Assembly: GCA_000708835.1 (NCBI GenBank)
Contig: DF236955.1
Location: 186,001 to 250,000, forward strand
Length of the DNA stretch: 64,000 nt
Direction of reading: 5' to 3'
DNA from: Klebsormidium nitens
Lineage: Eukaryota > Streptophyta > Klebsormidiophyceae > Klebsormidiales > Klebsormidiaceae
Part shown: one piece after another, positions 46,998-58,400 of the stretch
Layout: each line of letters begins with the position of its first letter
How positions within the stretch are numbered: position 1 is the first letter of the stretch
Translations under genes and position numbers: made by a program
The notes under the pieces: model-generated
Databases searched by the model: none
What the model saw: the letters and a program-made list of their open reading frames with translations, nothing else
Told to the model about the DNA's origin: nothing

Positions 46998-49900
46998 ATG
47001 GCCCCCAGGAACGCTCCAGCAGGTGTCGACCTCGGCCTCTGTATTGCCGCTTACGTTGTTGGCCGGGTCGTTGGCCGGAATGTGCCGCTGCCTTCCACGC
47101 GCAATGAGCTCAAGTCTGTGTTCCTCGACCTCAGGGCCCATCCCACATGGCAGAGCCTGGGGGTGTACCTCTCTCCTTTCGACGCCATACAAGAGCTTGT
47201 GAGGGCAGGCTTCGTCGTTGCAAGACGTGGCCCGAGGGTCAAATGGCAGGACAATGTCATTAGGGTAAGGTCTGCCGAGCTTCTGAGCAGCACATTTGCT
47301 TCAGTGGGGAACTCTTCAGAACCGGAAGCAGAAGGAGAGGTGGGGCTGAGAAGGGAGCTCCGGGCGCTAGGATATGAAGCGTTGACAGGTCATGCAAATG
47401 TTAGTATCACATGGCCCTTTCCTGCTGACAAGGCTTGCAGCCGGCCACACTCCATCGACACTGATACGACAGCCGTCGACTATCTTGATGTGACAAATGT
47501 CAGTAAAAAGCCTTTGGTGATTTTGAGCGTCTTCACACCCATAATGCGCCCCCAGGGTGCTTTCTCCATAGACATTGGAGGAGAATTCCCCATGACCATC
47601 AGCCCAGGGCAGCGGGTTAGGGTCACCGTGACGCTCGCCCCCCAGGCGTTGGGGCTCCATCAGACAGCGGTTATGTTTGTCTTTGCGGGTTTCAAGGTTG
47701 TCCGCTCCATACTAGTTCTGGTGGAGGACGAGGTGGCAAGAGCCAGCGCTCCCGCACGGCCCTACGTGAAGCCTACAAGGAAACCGTTGGTGGAGGCGGC
47801 AGCAGAAATTGTGCCTGGAGAGGCCCCACCTATGCCAAGGACTAAGTACCAGAACAGGCTTCCAGAGTATAGGATACCGGCCGGGGTTAGGAATGCGGTT
47901 AGCAGGGGGGAGGAGCCGCCGGTGCTTGAAGAAGAACTGAGTGCGGAGAACTACAGGAACAGGATGGGGGCGCTGCTCCATGTGGAGGAACTGCAGATGG
48001 GGGTAAGTAAACAGAGAGTCTGCAGCATTAGAGGGAGAACTTTTATGAAGTCTTGGGAGGAGTTGCATATGTTGGAAGTCCGTTTACAGAATGTTGGGAG
48101 TGACTCAAAGTGGCTCTTCAAAAGATTCTGAGTCCGGTGACACAAGGTAACATGTTCAGTACAAGGTTCTGCCTGGTCTAGTGAAGGTACTACGAAGGCT
48201 AGTCCAAATGTGGGGCACAAGCTGACACTTTGAGACACGTTGCGGGCCAACACCAGGTTGCAGGTCAAAATTGCCTTCAAGTTGCCTTTCTGTGACAATG
48301 TTGTGACCCAATTCTCATAGATCTCATTGTCAGCGTGATATCTTAGAGAGCGCCTGTTTCTGGCCAATGTACCTGTCACATCTTACCCAGACTAGCTTGC
48401 TCTTGGCCCAGATCTGAAACTGTTACTGCAAAACGTCACAATTCATGGTAGACCCCTTTCTTACGCGGTTTGGGTAACAAACTTGGAAGCTCTTTGTGCG
48501 CTTGTGCTCTTTGTCCTCAATGTGCTCTTTGTGTAAAGGATGGGGCAGTTGACAATGCCACATTCGTACAACCCTCCCTCTGTATGAGGGGATATGTGGA
48601 AGCTCTGTGTGCAAAGTGACAGGACTCCAGCCATAGAACTTGGTCTTGTTGGTTGTGTTTGACTTGAAGCTCCATGAGAGTGCACTAGGCCCTTATGCTG
48701 ACGAACACAAACCGAGCTTCCATAAGACGTCACTTTCCTTGCGGGGTTCTCTCAATGCCGGATAGTATTAGAAAGACCCTCAATGTGACTGGGAACATGG
48801 CACAGGAAGGCACACCCTGAAAGATTTGCAACTCTACTAGAGTACTCCTTCCCATTCCCCAAAGTCTCTCATCAAACCCTACCCAGTAGCAAGTAAACTG
48901 GCATGGAAGGACACTCTGAGGCGCCCTCCCAAACCACCTCATTATCTGAGCTCTCAGCTCTTAAGACAAACTGGAACGTGGTTCTCCTATAGGTGGATAT
49001 CCAGACGTTCAACATGGAGGGAGCTGAACTGCAGCGGTCGGGGGCTGGCTTTCTGGCGCTCAAGGTCCCAGGACTGGCGGAAAAGCGCCCCTCCGTGCTG
49101 TATGGAGATCGCGTGTTTGTGCACCTTCCAGGACAGCCTAAGAAGGAGTTTGAGGTAAACGCGTAAGCTGCATCTTCTTCATGCAATTATCGAAACGTGT
49201 AAAAGGATGTGTAGATTGGCCATCTTTTGATGACTATACTCCAGTCAGCTCAGAGACATTTGCTTTTCTTTTTAATTTCAAACTACACGAGAACTGGTTC
49301 AGGCGCGGTGCCCCTGGATTTCATCCTGCCCTGATAACCAGGAAGATCTTGCAAACATCTGTGTGGTTGCACAGAACAGCCAAAAGCCACACGTGTGGAT
49401 GCTTGATTTTGGGGCTGCATTTCATAAAAATAGAACCAGAGGTATCCTTATGCCAAGGGTCCTGCCAGTGACAGTCCTCAAATGCAGAGCAGTTCGCGCA
49501 TTTTAGACTCCTCTGTGGTAACTGCTGAGCTTTTTGGCTTCTTCAGTCCTTTCAGACTCTTCCTCCTGCTTCTAGGAGTTCAACAACAATCGTAACACTG
49601 TATCTCCGGCTAGAGAAACATTTGGATACAACCTGAAGTAAACTCACATGCAAGAGAATGTACAGAAGAAGCAAGATTAAGCAAACCATCTGAGACCAGC
49701 TAACTGTTAAGCTGACCCACCACCAAACCCGTCTCCTCATTTCGCAGGGTTGTGTTCATGCGGTGCGGCTGGAAGAGATCGTCCTCAAATTCCACTTCTC
49801 CTTCCACGCCGCCTTCGTCCCCGGTCAACGGGTTAACGTCCGCTTCACCTTTAACCGGGTGACGATCCGCCGGGAGCACGAGGCCATCCAAGAGTCTGCC

Positions 49901-52900
49901 AAGCTGCCCCCGGGGCTCCTTTTCCCGGCCACTTCGGACTGGGTTAACGCAATCCCGTACAGACCAACCCACTTCCAGCCGATTAACAAAGAGCTGAACG
50001 AGCAACAACTGGGCGCCGTAAGTGAGGTGCTGAACCGCGCTGGCGGGGGGTCAGCGAACGGCTGCCCGTACCTGGTGTTCGGCCCCCCCGGGACGGGGAA
50101 GACAAACACGTGCATCGAGGCCATGCTCCAGGTGAGGCAGCCTGACCTGTAGTTTCGCCAAGACTGAAATACAAGACACGTTGAAGAAGCCTCGCTCCAA
50201 GATTCTATAACTTCGAGACTAACCAGTTCATCATCGAGCCGAAGTTTCAGAGCAATTTAGCTGATCGTAGTTTACGGGGCACTCAGAACGGACACTTGTG
50301 TATGAATTTCGACTTCGCTTCCTTTCCAGCAGAGCAAGAAAAATGGTCACTGAGCACACCGCGCACAGAGGTCACTGATGAGATGATTTGACCGAACCCA
50401 AAACACTGGCAGATCAATTGATTGGCGTCCATTCGGATCTCAGCTTCTCTTTCTTTCTTTTGATGCTGACGTCATGCTGTTGTCGCTCTCCAGGTGCTCC
50501 GTGCGGACCCCGCGTCGCGCATCCTGGCGTGCGCCCCCTCCAACTTCGCGGCTGACGTCATCCTGGAGCGGCTGCGGGGCCACGTGCAGAAGCGCGAGCT
50601 GTACCGGCTCAACGCACCCGCGCGGAGTGCAACCGAGCTGGAGGCCAGCTTACTGGAGTACTGCAGGTGGGCGCTTTTTGCCTTCCTCTAGCTCCGGTTC
50701 TTTCTGCTGCTTAATGTATGTCGTTCTTCTGCAATTTTAGTCGATCCTAACGGCGGTCATAACAGAGAGTTGCTTGATTTCCAGCTCTACGCATTCTTGC
50801 CTCGACACGTTGCCTCTCAACCGTGGAACCTTCTTGTGTATGTAGTTTGCTCTGTGAAGCCCACGGTCTAACTCGCGAATGTATGTCGTCTTCCGAGTCC
50901 TCGCGCGACCACGTACACTTTCGGCACGTTTCGATTTCCCCGAAATGAAGCCTCTGCTCCTGATCCTTTCCCGCAGCTTCGACCCCGCGCTCGGCCATTT
51001 CACCATCCCCGACGCGGCCGCCCTGGCGCGCCCACGTGTCATCATCTCCACCTGCTGCTCCGCCTCGCTTCTGCACGCCCAGGGCCTGCCACGTGGCCAC
51101 TTCAGCCACGTGTTCGTTGACGAAGCTGGCCACGCCCGCGAGACCGAGGCCCTCATTCCAATCGCACTTTTTGCGGATAAGACGAGCATCGTCGTTCTTG
51201 CGGGCGATCATAAGCAGCTGGGGCCCATCGTACGGTCCAAAATGGCCGCCGGGCGGGGCCTGGAGACGAGCTACCTGGAGCGGCTCGCGATGCAGGCGCC
51301 TTATCTGCCCTGGGGTGAGCGCATACAGCCGCTCCCGACAGCGTATTGTCTTTTCGCGCCGTGTGGTCTTCAGACCCTCTGAAACAAGTGGTTGTTGAAG
51401 AGGAAGCGGCATGAGATTGGTTTGGCCTCGGAGGAGCAGTCGGCCGTGTCTTTGGTTGTCTCTTGCAGGCGTATCGGAACGGAACGGCTCGGTGTCTTGG
51501 CATACATACTGGCCTTGAATGCAGACGTGAAAACCGCTTCGCTTTTGTAAGACGTCGCTCTTTTCTTCTGCGAGCCGACTCTTGATAACTTCTCTCGACT
51601 TCCCTCCGCCTATACGACAGTCTAAAACGTTTTTTTTTTCTCCCGAAGGGCCCGCTTCCGAGTACCACCCCCGGTTCATCACGCGCCTGGTGCGCAACTA
51701 CCGGTCGCACCCCGCCATCCTCGCGCTGCCGTCGCGCATGTTCTACCGGGACGAACTGGTCCCCTGCGCCGACGAGGCCCTGCGGTCATCGCTAACCAAC
51801 TGGGCGAGTTTGCCTAACCGGGACGAGTTCCCGATATTGTTCCACGGCGTCGAGGGGCGGGACGAGCGGGAGGGGAACAGCCCCTCGTGGTTTAACCCGA
51901 CCGAGGTCAGCTCGTAACCTTCGCATGAGTGCACGGACCTTACCTTTTCGCTTGGATCGATGATCTATCATCTGGATTCGTCTCCCATGAAGTGTTTACT
52001 GAGCGCTCGAAATAATTTTGGAGAAAGGTTCCCGTAGCCTGGTAAATATTAGCTCTCAGAAGAGCGCATGGAGAGTTGCAATATTCGCGGAGACGCGCAA
52101 TTGTGTGATTCACCTGTCCTTGTTAGCACGACCATTTGACCTTCTTTTTTGGAGTTATGACATCTGGCAGTAGCGACTAAGTTTGTCAGTGGGGTGAAAT
52201 GAGAAAGCGACGAGCTGTTAGGTGTCGTTCGCCGTGGTGGTTGCACGAGCCAAACTTCGGGTTAATCGCAGCAAAGTCTTCTGAAAGTCGCGTAATCAGG
52301 CCTCCTAGGCAAACAAAGGCCAGAGGGCTTTGGGCCCAGCAAAGCGTGGTCAGCAGAGTGTTACTTTATCCAGACGCCAACTATCCTTCGTCGAACAACC
52401 ATGCTCAAACGGTACAAGTTCCTACCTCTCATTCTCACTGCCTGCCGGTGGAGGCCCTCGGCAACCTCCACGTTCAAGCGGCTCATTGCACTCGATCGTT
52501 TTGCTCCTCGTCTCTGGTTGTGACCATCCTTTGTACCTCTCCGACAAAACAAAAGCCTTTATTGGAATTCCCTCGTATTTGAAAGGGATCCCTCTCTTGA
52601 TACAGGTCAGCCAGGTCGTCAAGTACGTGACTCAGCTCATCGAGAACCGCGGCGCGCGGGTGCTGGCGCGCGACATCGGCGTTATTTCGCCGTACCGGAA
52701 GCAGGTACAAAAGATCGATAAGCAGCTGACAGTCAAACACCCGGGGGTCAAAGTGGGCAGCGTCGAGCAGTTCCAGGGCCGGGTGAGCTATCCACTGAGA
52801 ATCTCTTCCGATTTGCTTTTTGTGCAATTCCATGGTTCCGTGCGCCATGTTCTTGGTCAAGGATGCTGCGAGGTCGGTGTTCGGGGGCCAGGAAGGGTGA

Positions 52901-54078
52901 CACTTTGACAAGGTTTCGGCAGAAGGGGAGAAGCAAACAGCTTGGCTGATGTGGCTGTGGAGAGGCCGGCCACCGCGATCGACGGACTGGCTTAGGTCAA
53001 GCTCCAAAACGAACTCTCATCAAATCATAAGCCTCTCCTGTACGGCAGTACAACTTATCGTACAATTGCAGGATGCTTTTGCGGCTTTGTGGCTAAAAGT
53101 CGGCTCTTTGAAGGTCGATCTGTTATGTGTAGGATGGTCGCATAAGAAAGCAATCATCGGACTGTAAGCTTACTCGGCTTTCTGCGCTCTACGTCCTTTC
53201 TTAATCGTCTGGAAGCGACAAAGTGTGCATCGCATCTGTCACATGTCTCGGACACAGCTCCGCAGACACCCCCCGAGAACTTCCGACAACCACGGCTATC
53301 TTCGCAGTTTCTGAACCGTATGCTCTGTGATACGTCTCCAGGAGAAGCGGGTGATCATCATATCGACGGTCCGGAGCAGCGCGGAGCACATCGAAAGCGA
53401 CCTGAAGCACAACCTGGGTTTCCTGCGGAACCCCAAGCGCTTCAACGTGGCAGTCACGCGCGCCCAGGCACTGCTTATCATCATCGGGAACCCGCACGTG
53501 CTTGCGCAGGTGGGGGTTCTTCAGGGTTTCCGTGGCTATGACGAAGAGCAGCTTTCTGCGCTTTCTGTTCTTTGTTGTACGAAAGCCGGTCCTTTTGCTG
53601 GCTGCAAGAGTATGACGGACCTCTGAAGATAAGTTGACTGAATTGTAAGGTCCACCTTTTCTGAGAATGCCGAAAAAGCGCGGCTGTTTGAGAAACGGCC
53701 TCTGGAAACCGGACTCTACAAAAGTCTGGTCAAAGCCTGGTCAAGGCACTTTCTCCTCGAAAATGGCATGGCGTATGCACGAAGGCTCCTCGAAGAGTCT
53801 GCTAAAATCCCCTTTTTTCCCTCGTTTCCAAGGATCGCTGCTGGGGCGCTATGTACGAGTACTGCCGGAACAACGGGGCATATGTGGGCTGCGAAGGGCC
53901 CCAGCCGCCTCCCAGCGGGGGACCCCCGCCGCCTCTCCGCACGGGGGCCCAGCCGCCTCCTAGCGCGGCGAGCCAGGAAGAGGCGCTGATAGCGGACTGG
54001 ACGCACCTGAATCTGTTGGACGGAATGTCGGACGACGGAGTAGAGGTCGAGAGACCGGAATGGCCTGAGGCCAAGTAA
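46998..54078 (+). CDS. SDE3: SDE3/MOV10-type SF1 RNA helicase
   Basis: SDE3/MOV10 is a UPF1-like 5'-3' RNA helicase of RNA silencing and virus/transposon defence. Nine exons join in phase to 969 residues: 46998-48002, 48993-49154, 49748-50131, 50494-50666, 50977-51314, 51649-51905, 52606-52782, 53342-53509 and 53833-54078. The start is the ATG in a strong context (ACCATGG). Residues 1 to about 90 form a compact domain absent, as I recall, from Arabidopsis SDE3. [12 protein letters not shown] and [10 protein letters not shown] are family blocks. Helicase motifs are GPPGTGKT (about 500), VFVDEAGH (about 623), [10 protein letters not shown] (about 652), RNYRSHP (about 704), VGSVEQFQG (about 824) and FNVAVTRAQ (about 868). 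The C-terminus is a Pro-rich stretch followed by [15 protein letters not shown] and an acidic end. It has no GW/WG Argonaute hooks. The acceptor at 51648 and the donor at 51906 (GTCAGC) are weak but keep phase. Confidence 0.95.
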
Positions 54079-55471
54079 GAGCTATTACAAAATGGGGGTT
54101 CGCGGAAACGATGCTCGAGGGCGGAGCTTGAGGTACTATATGTAGAGCCACGTGTGGCTGAGGCTGAATGACGAGTAGTTGAGGCACCGCTTGAGCGATG
54201 GGTTCACGTGACCGGAGAAGAAGGTAGAATGTCAGAGCTGCTAAGTTCTGTCCGGTCTGGTTTGCAAAAGGCGGATCTCGCGGGGTCTCCCTTGGGTAGT
54301 CAATGTGGGACGGTTGTAGGATAGATATTAGGGTGAGATGTCTGAAAAAATGGCGACTAGTTTGCCAGTCACGGAATTGCGGCAACGTGCCATGTAGAGT
54401 ATGGTTCTCAACTTAGACTTCTTATGTGTACAGATAAGGTGTGCGGACAGCTGTACTGAGGCGGCCGGCGTGGTAAAATAGATTCTAGAATATTTAATAA
54501 CATATGAGGACGGGGAGCTAAGCTACATTGCATACAACCATGAAGTGAAGACAAGTTACACGTGGGGCTTTCGGCAGAGCTAGATATGATGCATCAGTGA
54601 GTCTACCGTGACCGGGGGGGGCCCGCTGGCAGCCAAACAAATCTCATGGGCCGACGGTGCGATGGAGACGGACGGTCATGTACATATGATCGAGCTTTCA
54701 TGACGTGGACAAGCTCGCCGGCGCCTGTCGAGTATAAATAGCTCATGTGCAGTCCTAAGTAAAAGGATTTGACTGTCTGCTCATGCCCGAGATTAGAGTT
54801 GCTACCGGCTCGCCTGCGGGCCGCGGTGAAGACGTGAACGTCCTGTTGACCGTGCCCTCGATCATATAGTCGACATTCGGTGATAGGTATAGCTGTATTG
54901 GGACTCCGTGCTGCATGCCACCAGGCCTTGAAAATGATGCATGGTAGATAGATCACGCAACGACAACGGGCCTCATTATGCAGGCCGATGCAGCTTCATG
55001 GGTGTGAATATGTGTGCATACGGATAACATAGAAATCAATATGACATATGTGTCACGCATCGTTGTCTGCATACGATTGAGCGAATGTAAGGTCTGTTGC
55101 AAGCTGACCTTGGCGATCGCCTGAAGCAGTTCTGGTGACAGCGAGTGGCTACAACAGTGGACAGACAAGATAGATACCCAGCACAGGCCGTCGTAACGAC
55201 CAGATAGCTTTTAATTCCTTCAGATCATCAGACGACTTCCTTTTCCTTTCTGGCAAGAACTCTGCAACAGCCGCCATTATTTGTAGCGGTATTTGCTTTG
55301 ACGTTTTCAGACCGCACTTTTCAGCTTTCAATATAACTCTACGACGGCCACGAAATCTCGGAACCTTTTTTGGATAGCTGCTACTCGCTTTGTCAGACTA
55401 AACCTTAGCAACATATCGTTTCTAGACTCGATATCATCAGCTCATCAATTTGGCAGTGATGCGACAGACAC
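54079..55471. other. Convergent intergenic region, no gene seen
   Basis: These 1.4 kb lie between the stop codons of SDE3 (plus) and the strawberry-notch gene (minus). They should hold both 3' UTRs. Short open frames near 54600-55330 have no family similarity and no splice structure. I see no repeat or RNA gene. Confidence 0.5.
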
Positions 55472-58400
55472 TCATTGCAGGCCGCCCAACACGTTGTCGT
55501 ACAGCTCGCCCTTCTCTGTCAGGTGCTCCATCAAGCGGTCAACCTCCCGGTCGTTGGCAGACAGGCCGACGATGCGCTCGCCCGAGTCGACCTGCGCTCG
55601 AACCAGCCGCACCTTGTAGTCCGTTGCGTGGTGGGTCCGCAGGACGACGTCGTTGTAGTCCTTCCAGATAGGGAGCACAGCGCCTGCAACGGACAAGAGC
55701 ACTTGAAACTCGCAAATCGAAAAAGGAAACTTGGACTACTCCATGCTGTCCACTGTGGCCTTCACTTTTTAAGGGGACGTTCGATATGAGGATATTTACC
55801 AGCTTCCAAAGCTGAGGCATGCGTTCTCGACGATCGTCAGGATGTTCATTCTCAAGAATGTCGATTCTATGAAGCTTAGTATACCTACTCCTCCACTCCC
55901 AAGCCTTTTATATCACCATGGCTGCTGACCTGTCAGACTTGCTCAGCAAGATTGAAGAATCGACATGTCTACTTGGGCTTCCTTTTCAATTTGTAAGCAG
56001 ATACAGAAGGTCGCACCCGGACAGCAACGACTTGGGGCTTTACCTGTTAGGACGTGGATCTGCTCCAAGCGGGTGCCGTAGTTGCAGAACTCGCCCCGGG
56101 ACTTCCGTACGCAGCCGAGCCCATGGAGGCAGCCTTGGAGGCAGTGTGCGTACCAGAACTTCCAGTGCTTCTCCGCCTGCATCGCGATCAAAGTTCCGTG
56201 TTAGACCACTGTGGTTGAGTTCCGAATTAAAACATAGGACGACAGAGATAGACAGCCTTCAAGAAAACCAAATGATTGGCAAGCGAGTGCTATATGAAGG
56301 TGACCTTGGACGTGAGCCCAAACGTCCTTGCACGATTGCAACTCTGGTTTGGAGGCGAGTGAAAGCAGAGCGACAGGTCAACAGTGGACTTACCCTCTCT
56401 TTGGAGACCTTTTTGTACTTGACGAGATCTCCTTCGGTGATTGCAGGGGCGCAGTTGTTGTGAGGGCGGATGATGCGGTAGTACTTGCATTGTCTGTGGA
56501 GAAAGGGGCATCAAAATCTCAAGGGTCCAGACTGAAAGAGCTCTGATGAACTTTGTCAACGGTTATGAACGAGGGGAATGCATCAGGGCAGGCAAACAAC
56601 AACCAGCGACCTTTCCACTTGGCCCTTCTCCAATCAGATTAGCATGAGCAAGCTACCTGGAAAGGCCTGGCAGCGACCTTCAAAGGCCTGACCACCCCGC
56701 TGCATAGCGGCGAAAGGAGGTCGCCTTACCGCCGATATTCCTTGCGCTGCTCCATGGCCAGGATGACGAAAGGGTGACCCGTTCCTCCGATGTTCGAGCT
56801 CCAGTCGCCGATGTAGTAGCTGTTTTTCGGCGTATCCACGGCGTAGTCGGATTGCAGGTAGGTCTGGAACTTGGCCTCGGCAGCCTCCCATGAGACGCCC
56901 CGGTCCAGCTCGAGGGCCACCTGCGACCAGGACAACAGTTCCGTTGAAGATCCGGGAGGAGATTCTTCCCGGAAGTCAGGACGAAATGGCGCGTCCAACC
57001 GGTATAGAAAGTCGAAAAACTCCTTTTCTTTCCGCCCCGACTGCTGTGTGCGTGCTCCTTATACCAGCCAGATAGGACGCATTGTAGCCGTTAGAGAGAA
57101 CATCTCTGCCTCACCAGCTTGGTCAGCGCTCCGGAGCCCGGGTCCTTGTGCAGGATTGTGGTATCGACCACCTTGGTGCTCTCCGCGCTGACGGACACGA
57201 TGCCGTCGTCGAACTGCCCCTTGCTCTTCTCCTGGCGGACTGCAGGGACACGTGGCAGGGACGGAGGTTAATCACATGTTTTTGAAACATTGGAGCGCGC
57301 TAAAAAGCCGTTGCGCTGCGAAGACGGGAAGATGTGCATGTTTTTGTGGAGGGGACCTTCAAGCGACCCTGTCTCCGGATGTCAAGAGCAGCAGATTACT
57401 CACCCACTGCGTCGAAGGTGTCTGAGAAAAAATTGAACAGGACCTCTTGATCCTGGAGAGCCATCCCCAGCAGCCGGTTGAGGAACTTGTCGACCTTTCT
57501 CAGGAGGGCGGGCTTGACGCGGTTTCTGCAAGGAGAGGGGATTTCATCATGGGGAATCCTTACATGGCAGATTTTCGACAGAAGACGCTGGCGTGCTTGA
57601 GCACAGCGTCGACCGACGATTGCTCAAACAACAGCACAATCATGCACACTCCATTTCCGGAAGCGCTGTCTTTGCACCATCGAAGCACTAGACAGTTAGA
57701 TAGATCCAGGTGATCCAGGTTGGCTTAAAAGAGAAGGAACCGCCCTCACCCATATCGCGAATCTTCCAGCAGCCCAACAGCTTGGAGGAGGTTCTTGGCG
57801 TGCGTCCGGAAGTCCTGCATACAAGAGAATCGTTGAAGATAGATTTCGTATCCGGCTAGACCGATCAAAAGATTTGCTAAGCACCAACTCGTCAACCCAA
57901 ATCGTGCAAACGAGACACGTACCCCTGCGTCTCTCCGGAGTTGTGCGTTCGCCTTCAAATTGAATACTAGCCGGCGCCCTCCTTATAGACCAGCTTCTCA
58001 CCTCGCCGCTAGGGAGTGTGGGCATAGTGGTCGTCGGCATAGGCAGGACTCCGTCCGTGATGACGGCGTAAACTTTTGCGAGGGCATCCTTTCCGTACTG
58101 TTAAGAGCAAACGAAAAGGAAGGTTCAGCATCTTTAAGAACGCACCCGACGCCCTTCGCAACTGCTTTGTGAAACTGCTCATAACGAGGACGAGAGCCAG
58201 GGTAGAATCTCAGCGATTGCATGCTACACTGTCACCCCCTGGTTTACTGTTGCGTGACCAGAATGGCTTCTCTACTTTGCAAAATGGATTGGCGGGTGCA
58301 CTCTAGGAGACAAACCTGACGAGTTGCTCAACACTGTCCTGCAGGCAAATCGAAGATGGCTTGTGTATCGCATTGCGAGACATACCTTGTTGTCGATGTC

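Noticed and set aside
50747-51697. 316-codon minus-strand open frame
   Set aside because: It is antisense to the SDE3 exon encoding the DEAG and GDHKQLGP motifs, without similarity of its own.
55800-55850. Possible extra SBNO exon ending in GAAGCTG|GTAAAT
   Set aside because: The exons at 56044-56176 and 55472-55683 already join in phase and restore the conserved HVLTGAVLPIW junction; inserting this segment breaks the family alignment.
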